A stretch of 48,244 nt of DNA from Syntrophobacteraceae bacterium (GTDB lineage Bacteria; Desulfobacterota; Syntrophobacteria; Syntrophobacterales; Syntrophobacteraceae), in NCBI GenBank assembly GCA_025453975.1, contig JALOPI010000026.1, positions 1-48,244 on the forward strand, in the 5' to 3' direction. The notes under the pieces are model-generated. The model worked only from the letters and a program-made list of their open reading frames with translations, did no database searches and was not told the origin of the DNA. The position numbers and the translations under genes are program-made. Below are positions 25,498-34,926 of this stretch, piece by piece (within the stretch, counting starts at the first letter, position 1; the number at the start of each line of letters is the position of its first letter).

Positions 25498-25980
25498 ATG
25501 GGAGCGGTTCCGGAATACCAGGTGAGCAAAGCTCGAATCGAAGATGTGGTGATCATCCAGAAGCTGCTGGCCGGCTTCGCCCAGAAGGGGAAGCTCCTGG
25601 CCCGCTCCCTGAGCGAGCTGTACACGAACGTCCGGGACATCTACGTGGCCCGGGACCTGTCGGCGGGCCAGCTGATGGGCTGCTGCAGCCTTCACATCAT
25701 GTGGGATGATCTGGCTGAGATCCGCTCTCTGGCGGTGGAGCAGAGCCACCAGGGAAGAGGGGTCGGTCGGCAGCTCCTTCAGGCGTGCATCGACGAAGCC
25801 AGGGATCTCGGAATCAAGCGTCTCTTCACCCTGACCTACGAGACGGGCTTTTTCGAGCGGTCGGGCTTTCGCGTGGTGGACAAGAATATTTTTCCCCAGA
25901 AGATCTGGGCGGACTGCCTCCATTGCCCGAAGTTTCCCGAATGCGACGAGGTGGCCCTGGTCATGGACCTGACGACATGA
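25498..25980 (+). CDS. GNAT N-acetyltransferase, probably ArgA-like
   Basis: A 160-residue acetyl-CoA-dependent transferase. It has the GNAT core with SLAVEQSHQGRGVGRQLLQACIDEA as the acetyl-CoA-binding helix (split as Q/RGxGxG/A) and TLTYETGFFERSGF as the following strand and helix. The C-terminus bears CLHCPKFPEC, a C-x2-C-x5-C arrangement that I associate with short N-acetylglutamate synthases of deltaproteobacteria. argJ follows one gene later at 28509, so arginine synthesis is a reasonable inference. The ATG at 25498 is chosen; the best ribosome site, GGGGAGGG, lies about 14 bases away. Confidence 0.8.
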   Translation: MGAVPEYQVSKARIEDVVIIQKLLAGFAQKGKLLARSLSELYTNVRDIYVARDLSAGQLMGCCSLHIMWDDLAEIRSLAVEQSHQGRGVGRQLLQACIDEARDLGIKRLFTLTYETGFFERSGFRVVDKNIFPQKIWADCLHCPKFPECDEVALVMDLTT

Positions 25981-26050
25981 AGGCTACTCGATGGACGCGG
26001 GGAGGCAGGCTCCCTTGTGGATCCAACCATGAAAGGATGATGAATCAGAG

Positions 26051-28573
26051 ATGATTGGCAGTGTGCTGAAGAAGATATTTGGCAGCCAGAATGATCGAAA
26101 CCTCAAGCGGATCGTTCCCCTGGTGGACGAGACGACCCAATGGGAGCCCAGGATCCGCAAGCTTGGCGATGCGGACCTGGCCGCCAAAACCGGGGAGTTT
26201 CGGCAGCGCCTGGAGAACGGGGAGCCCCTGGATGATCTCCTCCCCGAGGCCTTCGCCGTGGCCCGGGAGGCATCGGTCCGGACGCTGGGGATGCGACCCT
26301 TCGACGTCCAGGTCATCGGCGGGATCGTGCTGCACCAGGGCAAGATCGCCGAAATGAAGACCGGTGAAGGAAAAACCCTGGTCGCCACCATGCCGGTCTA
26401 CCTCAACGCCCTCACGGGCAAGGGCGTGCACCTGGTGACGGTCAACGACTATCTGGCGCGCCGGGACAGCGAGTGGATGGGCAAGATTTACCAGTTCCTG
26501 GGCCTCGGTGTGGGGTGCATCGTCCATGGCATGGACGACCGGGAACGGAAGGCGGCCTATGACTCGGACGTGACCTATGGGACCAACAACGAGTTCGGTT
26601 TCGACTACCTCCGCGACAATATGAAGTTTCGTATGTCAGACATGGTGCAGCGACAGCTCCACTATGCCATCGTGGACGAGGTGGACAGCATCCTCATCGA
26701 CGAGGCCCGGACCCCTCTCATCATTTCGGGCCCCGCCGAGAAGTCGACGGAGCTCTACTACCGGATCAACAAGATCATCCCGGCTCTCCAGCCGGAGCTG
26801 CACTACACCAGGGAGGAAAAGAGCCGCACCGTGGCCCTGACGGAGGAAGGGGTGGCCCGGGCCGAGGACCTTCTGGGAGTCGACAATCTCTACGATCCGC
26901 GCCACATCGACATCCTGCACCACACCCACCAGGCCCTGCGGGCTCACGTGCTCTTCACCCGGGACGTGGATTACATCGTCAAGGAAGGCAAAGTCATCAT
27001 CGTGGACGAGTTCACGGGGCGACTGATGCCCGGGCGTCGATACAGCGAGGGGCTGCACCAGGCCCTGGAGGCCAAGGAGAACGTCCGGATCGAAAACGAG
27101 AACCAGACCCTGGCCACCATCACGTTTCAGAACTACTTCCGTATGTTCGACAAGCTGGCGGGCATGACGGGAACCGCCGACACGGAAGCTCCCGAGTTCG
27201 CCAAGATCTACAAGCTGGAAGTCGTGGTCATCCCGACCCATCAGAAAATGATCCGCGAAGACTACCCCGACTGCATCTACCGGACGGAACGGGAGAAATT
27301 CAGGGCGGTGGTGAAGGAGATCAAGGAGCTGCACCAGATGGGTCGCCCGGTGCTGGTGGGCACGGTGAGCATCCAGAAGTCCGAAAGGGTGAGTGAAAGT
27401 CTCAAAAAGAGCGGGGTGCCGCACCAGGTTCTGAACGCCAAGCATCACGAGAAGGAAGCCGAGATCGTGGCCCTGGCGGGACAGAGGGGAGCGGTCACCA
27501 TCTCGACCAACATGGCGGGCCGCGGCACCGACATCGTCCTGGGAACCGGGGTGGCGGAGCTGGGAGGGCTCCACATCATCGGCACGGAGCGCCACGAATC
27601 GCGGCGAATCGACAACCAGCTGCGCGGCCGCGCCGGGCGTCAGGGCGATCTCGGATCCTCTCGGTTCTATCTCTCCCTGGAGGACGATCTCATGCGCATA
27701 TTCGCGGCGGATCGCATCTCCGGGCTCATGCAGCGCATCGGGATGGAGGAGGACGAGCCCATCGAGCATCGCCTGGTGAGCAGAGCCATCGAGAACGCCC
27801 AGGCTCGGGTCGAGGCGCAGAACTTCAGTATCCGCAAGCAGCTCATCGAATACGACGACGTCATGAATCAGCAGCGTGAGGTCATCTATCGACAGCGGAG
27901 GGAGGCCCTCCAGGGAGAGGACCTCGCTCCGGTCATCCAGGACATGGTGGACGATCTGCTGGAAGCCGTGGTGGCCGACTGCACGAGCGAGAAGGCCTAC
28001 GCCGAGGACTGGGACCTCGAAAAGCTCAACATCGAGCTTGGCCGCCTGTTTGACCTGAATGCGGACCTCAAGGCCGAGCAGCTCGAGGACATCTCCCAGG
28101 AGGATCTCCTGGAGGATCTCTCGCAGCGTGTCCACGATCGATATGCTCAGCGGGAGAAGGAATTTGGCGAGTCGGTGGTCCGGGATCTGGAAGGTTACAT
28201 CCTGCTTCAGACGGTGGACAGTCTCTGGAAGGATCACCTCCTCAACATGGATCACCTGAAGGAGGGCATCGGCCTTCGGGGCTACGGTCAGAAAGATCCC
28301 CTGGTGGAGTACAAGCGCGAGGCCCATGGCGTCTTCGAGGACATGATCGAGCGCGTCAAGGAGGAGACCGTGCGGCTGCTCTTCCACATTCAGATTCAGC
28401 GGGAGGAAGAAGTCCAGGAGCTGCGAAGGGAACAGGAGAATCAGCCCATGCATTTCGGGGCCGGCGACGGTACGCCCGCCCCCCAGGCCGTGAGAAAGGA
28501 CAAAAAAGTTGGCCGAAACGACCCATGCCCCTGCGGAAGCGGAAAGAAGTTCAAGAAGTGCTGCGGTAAATAG
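26051..28573 (+). CDS. secA: Preprotein translocase ATPase SecA
   Basis: Motor ATPase that drives proteins through the SecYEG channel at the inner membrane. Walker A is KTGEGKT near residue 105, the DEAD-like box is [13 protein letters not shown] near residue 210, and the second motor domain includes [10 protein letters not shown] and the [11 protein letters not shown] helicase motif. The scaffold and wing domains follow, and the C-terminal zinc-binding SEC-C tail carries [13 protein letters not shown]. The 840-residue length is typical. The start is supported by AAAGGATG just upstream and by the standard N-terminus ([12 protein letters not shown]). The argJ reading frame begins inside the SEC-C coding region. 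Confidence 0.95.
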   Translation: MIGSVLKKIFGSQNDRNLKRIVPLVDETTQWEPRIRKLGDADLAAKTGEFRQRLENGEPLDDLLPEAFAVAREASVRTLGMRPFDVQVIGGIVLHQGKIAEMKTGEGKTLVATMPVYLNALTGKGVHLVTVNDYLARRDSEWMGKIYQFLGLGVGCIVHGMDDRERKAAYDSDVTYGTNNEFGFDYLRDNMKFRMSDMVQRQLHYAIVDEVDSILIDEARTPLIISGPAEKSTELYYRINKIIPALQPELHYTREEKSRTVALTEEGVARAEDLLGVDNLYDPRHIDILHHTHQALRAHVLFTRDVDYIVKEGKVIIVDEFTGRLMPGRRYSEGLHQALEAKENVRIENENQTLATITFQNYFRMFDKLAGMTGTADTEAPEFAKIYKLEVVVIPTHQKMIREDYPDCIYRTEREKFRAVVKEIKELHQMGRPVLVGTVSIQKSERVSESLKKSGVPHQVLNAKHHEKEAEIVALAGQRGAVTISTNMAGRGTDIVLGTGVAELGGLHIIGTERHESRRIDNQLRGRAGRQGDLGSSRFYLSLEDDLMRIFAADRISGLMQRIGMEEDEPIEHRLVSRAIENAQARVEAQNFSIRKQLIEYDDVMNQQREVIYRQRREALQGEDLAPVIQDMVDDLLEAVVADCTSEKAYAEDWDLEKLNIELGRLFDLNADLKAEQLEDISQEDLLEDLSQRVHDRYAQREKEFGESVVRDLEGYILLQTVDSLWKDHLLNMDHLKEGIGLRGYGQKDPLVEYKREAHGVFEDMIERVKEETVRLLFHIQIQREEEVQELRREQENQPMHFGAGDGTPAPQAVRKDKKVGRNDPCPCGSGKKFKKCCGK

Positions 28574-29774
28574 AACCCCTTTCGTCGTCCCCGGTTTTAG
28601 TGTAGGCGCCGCTTCATCGGGCATGCGCTACCGGAATCGTCCGGACCTGGTGCTGATGGCGTCCGAGTCCGAGGAGGGGGGGGCAGCGGCGGGGGTATTC
28701 ACCCGGAACCGGTTCTGCGCGGCACCGGTGGAGATCTGCAGGGAGCGCCTCGGGAAAGGATCCATCCGGGCCGTCGTGGTCAATGCCGGAATCGCCAATG
28801 CGTGCACGGGAGCGGAGGGGCTGGAGCTGGCCCGGGGCATGACCCGGACGGTGGCGAGCCAGCTGGGGGTGCGGGAAGAGGCCGTCCTGGTGGCTTCGAC
28901 GGGGATCATCGGTCAGCAGGTCCGCCTGGAGCCCGTCGAAAAGGCGATGCCCGGCCTGGTGGCCTCTCTGCGCCCCGACGGCTGGGAGGACGCCGCCCGG
29001 GGCATCATGACCACGGATACGGTGCCCAAGATGTCGTGGACCCGGGTCGAAATCGACGGTCGGACCGTGACCGTCGGGGGGATCGCCAAGGGCGCCGGCA
29101 TGATCGCCCCGGACATGGCGACGCTTCTGGCCTTCGTCTGCACGGATGCCCGGGTCGAGCCCCGTGTGCTCCAGCACTGGCTGAAACAGGGCGCGGATCA
29201 GTCCTTCAACGCCATCACCATCGACGGGGACACGAGCACCAACGACACACTCCTGGCCCTGGCGAGCGGCGCGGCTGCGAACTCCATCCTTTCCGAGGCG
29301 GAGACCGCGGACAGCCGGCGCTTCGGGCGTGCATTGTCCGAGGTGCTGCTGGATCTGGCCATCCAGATCGTCGTGGACGGGGAGGGGGCTACCAAGCTCA
29401 TCCACATTCGGGTCACCGGGGCACCGGACCCGTTGAGCGCCCGCCAGGTGGCGCTCACCATTGCCAATTCCCCGCTGGTCAAGACGGCCTTTTTCGGCGG
29501 GGATGCCAACTGGGGCCGGATCGTGGCGGCGGCGGGGCGATCGGGCGTGGAGCTCCTTCCCGAGCGCGTGGCGCTTTATTTTGACGATCTGTGTGTGTTT
29601 CAGGGGGGGACCCCCGTTCAGGGAGCGGGCGTCGAGGAAGAAGCCACGCAAGTGTTCAGCCGCAAGGAAATCCACGTGACGATGGACCTGGGCATGGGGC
29701 CCGCGGAATTCAGCGCGCACACCTGTGATTTTTCCTATGATTACGTGAAGATCAACGCGGATTACCGTACCTGA
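28509..29774 (+). CDS. argJ: Glutamate N-acetyltransferase / ArgJ
   Basis: Transfers acetyl from N-acetylornithine to glutamate, and in some members also makes N-acetylglutamate from acetyl-CoA. The self-cleavage motif is visible as [14 protein letters not shown] with nucleophile Thr205. Other features include [22 protein letters not shown] and the C-terminal INADYRT. The only start giving the whole conserved N-terminus ([15 protein letters not shown]) is a TTG at 28509 with AAAGGA eight bases upstream, which places 65 bases inside secA. The next choice, ATG 28623, would delete about 20 conserved residues and lacks a ribosome site. The 421-residue length is slightly long for the family (about 400). 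Confidence 0.9.
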   Translation: MAETTHAPAEAERSSRSAAVNRTPFVVPGFSVGAASSGMRYRNRPDLVLMASESEEGGAAAGVFTRNRFCAAPVEICRERLGKGSIRAVVVNAGIANACTGAEGLELARGMTRTVASQLGVREEAVLVASTGIIGQQVRLEPVEKAMPGLVASLRPDGWEDAARGIMTTDTVPKMSWTRVEIDGRTVTVGGIAKGAGMIAPDMATLLAFVCTDARVEPRVLQHWLKQGADQSFNAITIDGDTSTNDTLLALASGAAANSILSEAETADSRRFGRALSEVLLDLAIQIVVDGEGATKLIHIRVTGAPDPLSARQVALTIANSPLVKTAFFGGDANWGRIVAAAGRSGVELLPERVALYFDDLCVFQGGTPVQGAGVEEEATQVFSRKEIHVTMDLGMGPAEFSAHTCDFSYDYVKINADYRT

Positions 29775-30071
29775 TCGTCAAGGGCTGGGCAAAGCCCCGG
29801 GGAGAGCCCCGGGGCCTTGCGGCCCGTTGGGGCGGTGGATGTGGGCACCGCTCCCGGACGAAGATGGCGTGGTCAAGGAACATCGACACGTTACGATGCC
29901 GATGTTTCAGCGGTGGCGCGGACAATGGTGGGAGCTTGCCCTTGGCCACAAGGCCACCCAGGGGAATTTTAATACTCCCACGGCTCGCTCCAGGCCTGAT
30001 CCCCATGAGCTGAATCAGCAGCGGCATCGACGATGCGATGTCGGCCCGATGGGCGACGGCAGCAGGGAAGG
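29775..30071. other. Intergenic region between argJ and hsp20
   Basis: About 300 bases between converging genes with no gene I can support. It contains a GC-rich nine-pair hairpin at 29794-29815 just after argJ. A weaker inverted repeat (CCCTTGGCC...GGCC...AGGGG, about 29940-29964) lies nearer hsp20. Confidence 0.5.
29794..29815 (+). terminator. GC-rich hairpin after argJ
   Basis: GCCCCGGGG and CCCCGGGGC form a nine-pair stem with the loop AGAG, about 20 bases past the argJ stop. Only CTTGCGG follows, so it is not a classical U-run terminator, but its place suggests transcript ending or 3'-end protection. Confidence 0.45.
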
Positions 30072-30515
30072 TCAGCGGACTTCGACTTTGATGGCTTTGC
30101 TCTTGGCTTCCTCGGACTTGGGGATAGAGATTTTCAAGACCCCTTTCTCAAAGGATGCCTCGGTTTTGTCGATCTGCGCCGTCGAGGGGAGGGTGAAGGA
30201 CCTCTGAAACGAGCCGTAATAGCGCTCCACACTGTGGAAGTGCTCTCCGGACTTCTCCTCCTCCTTCTTCTTCTCACCCTTGATGGTCAGACGATCCCCG
30301 AGGATGCTGACGTCGATGTCCCCGGCCTCGAGTCCCGGTATTTCAGCCTTGATGAAGTAGCCTTCCTCTGTCTCGGAGACATCCACCGAAGGCGCCCATC
30401 CTTCCCCGAACGTCTCGGCCAGTGAACCCTCTCCGAGAAAACGCTTGAACAGGTTGTCAATCTCCTTGCGGAGCGGAATCAAATCCTTGATGGGCTTCCA
30501 GGGAGTCAGTTCCAT
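30072..30515 (-). CDS. Small heat-shock protein (Hsp20/alpha-crystallin family)
   Basis: ATP-independent chaperone that holds unfolding proteins. The alpha-crystallin domain spans about residues 42-140: it begins with the SVDVSETEEGYFIKAEIPG strand pair and contains DRLTIKGEKK and FTLPSTAQIDKTEASFEKGVLKI. The C-terminal IKV matches the I-x-V-type tail that promotes oligomers. The N-terminus (WKPIKDLIPLRKEIDNLFKRF) is the usual helical arm. Length (147) is normal. The ribosome site is nearly perfect: AGGAGGT seven bases before the ATG. No clear sigma-32 or CIRCE element is visible upstream. Confidence 0.93.
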   Translation of the reverse strand: MELTPWKPIKDLIPLRKEIDNLFKRFLGEGSLAETFGEGWAPSVDVSETEEGYFIKAEIPGLEAGDIDVSILGDRLTIKGEKKKEEEKSGEHFHSVERYYGSFQRSFTLPSTAQIDKTEASFEKGVLKISIPKSEEAKSKAIKVEVR

Positions 30516-30887
30516 GAGTCCACCTCCTGATTCATGAAGCGTTTGATCGTTAGGGCCAGAACCCCCCTATCTGGAGGGGCATGAGAAGGGCATCTTCACT
30601 CCTTCCGGACTTCTGCCCGTACCCCCGGGATCTTCCGCCTCGGCATGCGCCCAAAACCCGATGCTCCATCCTCAACCGGCCCGGCTTCTTGCCGTTGGCA
30701 CAACCTTTCTCCTCTTTTCTGTCATAGAACCTTGAGCTCAATCATCACTTTTAATCATCACTCCGGAAAGTTCAACGGGTGACAACGGCGTGAAGGCAAA
30801 AGTGTCCCCCCTCCGATTGAGAACCCCTCCCGAGCCCCCTAAATCCCGCGCCATATCCAGTAGGGTGGGGACTTGGCCGGACCGGGA
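30516..30887. other. Intergenic region upstream of hsp20
   Basis: About 370 bases without a supported gene. It is the likely promoter region of hsp20 (minus). Two copies of AATCATCAC (30740-30748 and 30753-30761), 13 bases apart start to start, are the most regular feature and could be a regulator site. A 63-codon minus-strand frame starts at a TTG and looks spurious. Confidence 0.4.
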
Positions 30888-31889
30888 TCATCTGAGCCAT
30901 TCGGGTCGAAAAATGAGAACGGCTCCCATCAGAGTCAGCAGGGCTCCTCCGATGAGCTTGCTCACCTTGGTGTATCGCTCGCCCAGTGAAGACGTCCAGC
31001 TCACCGCAAAGGCCGCCACGGCGAAAATGATCATGTCGTCCAGCATGAAGAAGAAAACGTAAAGAAGGATGTATCCGTAGTATTGAAGCCAGCTCAAGGG
31101 GCTCACGGAGAGCATGTGGGTGAAGACCGCCGGGATGGCGGAGGAGCAAAGAAACTCGATGGAGTTGACCAGGAAGGCCAGACCCACGATGGCGATCATG
31201 CTGGTGAAGGTGAGGGGCGAAAGGACGATGGCCCTCATCTTGTCGCGCGTGTTCTGTTTAGTGCTCTCGTTTCCGATCTTGCACGTCATCGGTCCCTTCA
31301 TGCGGATCACCTGGATCACGCTGAGCAGGCCGAATCCAGAGGCGGCGATGCCGATGGCCAGGGTGAGCGGTCGATAGTACCCGATGATCAGGAAGGCTCC
31401 GAGCCAGGCGGTCATGAATAGGAAATAGAGGACACCCGAGGAGAAAACGAAGCTTCCCACCAGGAACCAGATCTTGGCCCGATCGTTGAGCCCGGTGATG
31501 AGGGAGATCAGGTAAACGAGAGCCCACATGGCACAGGGATTGAGCCCGTCGATGAGCCCGAGAAGAACGGCCAGGACAGGAAGTGAGTATCGGGCGGGGT
31601 CGATCCTCCCCAGCAGGGGAACACGGACCTTGAATCCCCCTTCGGCCCCGGGGGGCTCGTCATGCTGCGGCTCGAGGCCGTTGACAGTCGGCGCCGTGGC
31701 GGTTTCCCTCGAGGTGCCATGAGCTGTGACAGCGTCCTCGCCTTGAGGATTCCATAGGCCTGGGCTTTCCCGGACGGCGACCGCCAGGCGCTCCATGGGT
31801 GACTCATGAAGTGCCGGCGCCGCTGGAGCAGCCAGGAGGAAAAGGCTCGTCCAGACGAGGATCCAAGAAAGAACGGGTATGCCGAGCAT
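30888..31889 (-). CDS. DsbD/CcdA-like transmembrane protein
   Basis: A 333-residue membrane protein. A signal-like helix at the N-terminus (residues 5-25) is followed by about 75 polar, Pro- and Glu-rich residues and then six or more membrane helices. The first membrane segment contains LNPCAMWALVYLISLITGL, whose NPC is the reactive-Cys motif of the DsbD/CcdA family; a second conserved Cys is in LCSSAIPAVFTHML. It probably passes electrons across the membrane to an unknown periplasmic thiol partner. The extra N-terminal region lacks a thioredoxin CxxC. The start has AGAGGAA upstream. Neighbours give no clue. Confidence 0.8.
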   Translation of the reverse strand: MLGIPVLSWILVWTSLFLLAAPAAPALHESPMERLAVAVRESPGLWNPQGEDAVTAHGTSRETATAPTVNGLEPQHDEPPGAEGGFKVRVPLLGRIDPARYSLPVLAVLLGLIDGLNPCAMWALVYLISLITGLNDRAKIWFLVGSFVFSSGVLYFLFMTAWLGAFLIIGYYRPLTLAIGIAASGFGLLSVIQVIRMKGPMTCKIGNESTKQNTRDKMRAIVLSPLTFTSMIAIVGLAFLVNSIEFLCSSAIPAVFTHMLSVSPLSWLQYYGYILLYVFFFMLDDMIIFAVAAFAVSWTSSLGERYTKVSKLIGGALLTLMGAVLIFRPEWLR

Positions 31890-32162
31890 GAAAACGGTTC
31901 CTCTGTCGAATGCCGCTCCCCCCGACGAGCCATTGCAGTGACACCTGGGGGGAGTCGGACGTCAAGCCTTTGGCCAGGCCACTGCCGGGGACGCTTCAAG
32001 GCAATTCCTGCCCAGCGGGGGCGGGACTTGAAGGGCAGGCGGCAGATCGACCCGAGAAACTGGCGACTCCATGATTGCGGAACGCCAGAGCCGAAACCTC
32101 CTGGCGCAACCTGTCCGTGGTCCCTTGGAGTCCGTCTGCGAGCCCCGAGCCTCTCGCGGGTA

Positions 32163-32530
32163 GTTGGACTATCCTATAACATCCAGAGCAGGTACGTCGC
32201 GAGCAACGGGGAGCAGGCCCTTGAGCTGTCCGCTGATGAAGCATTCGAGCTGGTGTTGATGGACTGCCAGATGCCGGTCATGGACGGGTTTCAGGCCACG
32301 CGCATGATCCGTGAGCGCGAAAAGACCCAAGGCAGCCCCGACATTCCCATCATTGCTCTCACCGCCCACGCCATGCACGGCGATCTGGAGCGCTGTCTCG
32401 CGGTGGGGATGAACGACCACCTGGGCAAACCCCCTTCACCATCCAGGAATTGAAGGGAAAGCTGGAGCGCTGGCTGCCTATGAACGAACAGCCCGATGCC
32501 AGGAATGCCCGGCGGGACGCAGCGGCCTGA
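32163..32530 (+). pseudogene. Broken response-regulator receiver domain
   Basis: The translated segment YVASNGEQALELSADEAFELVLMDCQMPVMDGF... is an unmistakable receiver domain with the phosphoacceptor Asp in LVLMDCQMPVMDG, then ALTAHAMHGD and a KP switch region. The first strand and helix, which supply the acidic pocket, are absent, and nothing suitable precedes it. At a run of five Cs (32430-32434) the frame shifts: in the original frame the protein ends after LGKPPSPSRN, but in the next frame it resumes as FTIQELKGKLERWLP and runs to TGA 32528. It therefore looks like the remnant of a hybrid kinase or response regulator, truncated and frameshifted. A sequencing error could explain the shift but not the missing front. 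Confidence 0.8.
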
Positions 32531-32554
32531 AGCCCGGCCTGACTCCTCTCCCTG

Positions 32555-34171
32555 CTACTGATAATACTTGTGCATGTAGTCCATCACCATGCGGTGCGTG
32601 TTGAACGTGGAGCCGATGTCGGCGATGGAGCTCTTCATGATGGAGAGCCACTGCTTGGGATTGGCGTAATAGGTGGTCACCAGGTCGTCGAGATCCACGT
32701 AAAGATCGTCGGCTGCCGCCTCATCGGACTGATCCTCATCGTCGCCTATGGCCCAACCGTTCAGTCGGTTGCGACAGACCTCCCGCCACCACCCGTCCAG
32801 CACGCTCATATTGATGCCGCCGTTGAAGCACACCTTCATGCCGCTGGTGCCACTGGCTTCGCGTGGCCTCCGGGGGGTGTTGAGCCAGACGTCGGTTCCC
32901 TGGACCATCAGGGACGCAAGCCAGATATTGTAGTTGGGAAGGAACACCAGCCGGATCTTGGACTCGTACTGCCGGGAGGCGTTGACGATCTCGCGGATGA
33001 GCTGCTTGCCGGGGTCGTCCTGGGGGTGGGCCTTACCCGCGAAGATGATCTGCACGCGATCGAAGCACAGATTGCTCAGGTACTCGATGTCGGAGAACAT
33101 GAGCGTGGCTCGCTTGTACGCAGCGGCTCTTCGAGCGAAGCAGATGGTGAGCAGCTCATCGGTGAACCCCACCGCGGCCACCGAATTGACATAGCTGATG
33201 AGGCGGCGCTTGGCCGAAAGCTTGGCGGCCTTGAGATCCGGGTCGGGGATAACATGGGCTCCGCTCAGGGCCTGGGGCTGTTGACGCCAGTTGGGGATGT
33301 ACTGGTCGAAGAGAGCCTTGAACTCGGGTCCGGTCCAGGTCAGGTGGTGCACTCCGTTGGTGATGTGACCAATGTTATAGCCGGGGAACATCTGCCTGGA
33401 TATCTCCCCGTGGAGCTCGCTCACACCGTTGCTGGCGCGGGAGAGGTTCAGGGCGAGAATGGTGGTGTTGAGAAGATCATCGCCGGCCAGGGCCCTGATG
33501 TTGGAGGGTAGATAGGCCCCCAGGACATGGTGGGCCATGTCGTAGGAGAACTTGTCGTGACCGGCCGGAACGGGGGTGTGGGTCGTGAAAACGCACTTCT
33601 CGCGGACCCGCTCCTCTTTGCCTTCCATGTCCTTGAGGAGAGCCAGGGTCAGGAACACGGCATGTCCCTCGTTCATGTGATAGGTCGTGATGTCGCGCTC
33701 GAGCCGCTTGAGAACGAGATAGCCCCCGATGCCCAGGACGGCCTCCTGGCAGATGCGGGTATGCTGGTCTCCGCCGTAGAGGAACTGCGTGATCAAACGG
33801 TCGTCCGGTGCGTTGGTCGGAAGATCCGTGTCGAGATAGTAAACGGAAACCCGCCCTTTGATGCCGACCTGGTTGTATTTCCAGACGCCGATATCCACCT
33901 TTCGCCCCTCGAGCTGAATGCTCACCTTCATGGGGAGAGGCTCCATGAAGGCCCTCGGGTCGAAATAAGGGTAAGTTTCCTCCTGATAACCCATGGGATT
34001 GATGCTCTGGATGAAATAGCCGCGCTTGTAGAGCAGCGTCACGGCCACCAGGGGAACGTTCAGATCCGCCGCGGATTTGACATGATCTCCGGCCAGAATG
34101 CCGAGACCACCGCTGTAAGTGGGAATATGCTCACTCAGTCCAATCTCCATGCTGAAATAGGCAATCTTCAT
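32555..34171 (-). CDS. glgP: Alpha-glucan phosphorylase (GT35)
   Basis: Releases glucose 1-phosphate from glycogen or maltodextrins using phosphate and PLP. The 538-residue protein is of the short, bacterial/archaeal type. It starts KIAYFSMEIGLSEHIPTYSGGLGILAGDH, has a HMNEGHAVF segment and TNGVHHLTW, and carries the PLP-binding lysine in EASGTSGMKVCFNGG near residue 441. The ATG at 34171 has GAGGGAG upstream; the frame runs ten codons further with no similarity. No other glycogen gene is adjacent, so it is probably transcribed alone. Confidence 0.9.
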   Translation of the reverse strand: MKIAYFSMEIGLSEHIPTYSGGLGILAGDHVKSAADLNVPLVAVTLLYKRGYFIQSINPMGYQEETYPYFDPRAFMEPLPMKVSIQLEGRKVDIGVWKYNQVGIKGRVSVYYLDTDLPTNAPDDRLITQFLYGGDQHTRICQEAVLGIGGYLVLKRLERDITTYHMNEGHAVFLTLALLKDMEGKEERVREKCVFTTHTPVPAGHDKFSYDMAHHVLGAYLPSNIRALAGDDLLNTTILALNLSRASNGVSELHGEISRQMFPGYNIGHITNGVHHLTWTGPEFKALFDQYIPNWRQQPQALSGAHVIPDPDLKAAKLSAKRRLISYVNSVAAVGFTDELLTICFARRAAAYKRATLMFSDIEYLSNLCFDRVQIIFAGKAHPQDDPGKQLIREIVNASRQYESKIRLVFLPNYNIWLASLMVQGTDVWLNTPRRPREASGTSGMKVCFNGGINMSVLDGWWREVCRNRLNGWAIGDDEDQSDEAAADDLYVDLDDLVTTYYANPKQWLSIMKSSIADIGSTFNTHRMVMDYMHKYYQ

Positions 34172-34525
34172 CGGTGCTCCCTCGCGTCCGAATCGCGGCA
34201 ATCGCAGGTATGGGGTTCCAAGGATGACTCATCCTATACCATCATTCGAAGACCGTTCTGAGCAAAAAGTAAGCCGTGGAGACATTTTCGACCGTTGGCG
34301 CGCGAGTCCATGAGCGCTTCATTTGAGCGACATTCGCCTCATGAGTGAGTATTCCCGGACACTGCAGAGAAAAGGAGGTCCACGCAGACGGCTCGAAGGC
34401 TGAGGGAGCATGAAAAACCCTGAAGCCCCGAGGGGCGATGCAGGCGGTCCGAGACGTGGAAGCAGGACGGTACTTGTCGGGAGAGTAAAGGCCCGATGCG
34501 GTCGGGAAGTCAGGGGGCCATGGTG
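34172..34525. other. Intergenic region between echF and the phosphorylase gene
   Basis: About 350 bases without a supported gene. Features seen: a 13-base palindrome, GGATGA-C-TCATCC (34222-34234), upstream of glgP and possibly an operator; and, on the minus strand past echF, a short hairpin (GCCCCTCGGGGC, 34425-34436) followed a few bases later by five Us, a weak candidate terminator of the hydrogenase operon. Confidence 0.45.
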
Positions 34526-34885
34526 TCAGGGCGAATGCTTCTCCCGACGGGCTCTTCCCTGGAGCTGGAGGGTGGACTTGACTTCAGCCGGCGGGCGGTA
34601 TTCCCCTCGATGCCGGAGGCTCCCGGCAGGGCAGAGCTCGCTGCAAACACCGCAGGCGACACAGGCGTAAGGGTCCTGGATCCACAGGCCCTCCCCCTTG
34701 TCCACCTCGATGCATCGCGAGGGGCATTTGGCGGCGCACACGCCGCACAGGGTGCAGGCTTCGATGTCGTTCACAAGCTCGCCCCGGCTCCCCTCCAAGG
34801 GCGGCCGAGCCACCTGGGGGTGGCGCCGCGTGGCTTTGGCGCCGAACAGGTTGCGGAGCAGCGTGTGCGTCATGGTGAGCCACAT
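34526..34885 (-). CDS. echF: Ech hydrogenase ferredoxin-like subunit EchF
   Basis: A 119-residue protein with two [4Fe-4S] motifs of the C-x2-C-x2-C-x3-C-P type: Cys44, 47, 50, 54 and Cys75, 78, 81, 85. It links soluble ferredoxin to the NiFe catalytic subunits at the inner face of the membrane. The order of the six genes (large membrane subunit first, ferredoxin last) is the classic echABCDEF order. The tail after the second cluster is basic and probably disordered. The start at 34885 has GAGGAG nine bases upstream, 41 bases past echE; an ATG four codons in is an alternative. Confidence 0.88.
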   Translation of the reverse strand: MWLTMTHTLLRNLFGAKATRRHPQVARPPLEGSRGELVNDIEACTLCGVCAAKCPSRCIEVDKGEGLWIQDPYACVACGVCSELCPAGSLRHRGEYRPPAEVKSTLQLQGRARREKHSP

Positions 34886-34926
34886 GGTCCGTTACTCCTC
34901 GCGAATGGGGGCACGCCCGTCCGGGA

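Noticed and set aside
23778..25640. Long open frame antisense to fdhD and the desulfurase (620 codons)
   Set aside because: It spans two intact forward genes and their gap and has no recognisable motif.
26636..28624. Long open frame antisense to secA (662 codons)
   Set aside because: SecA is unmistakable on the other strand; the antisense product shows no domain and no ribosome site.
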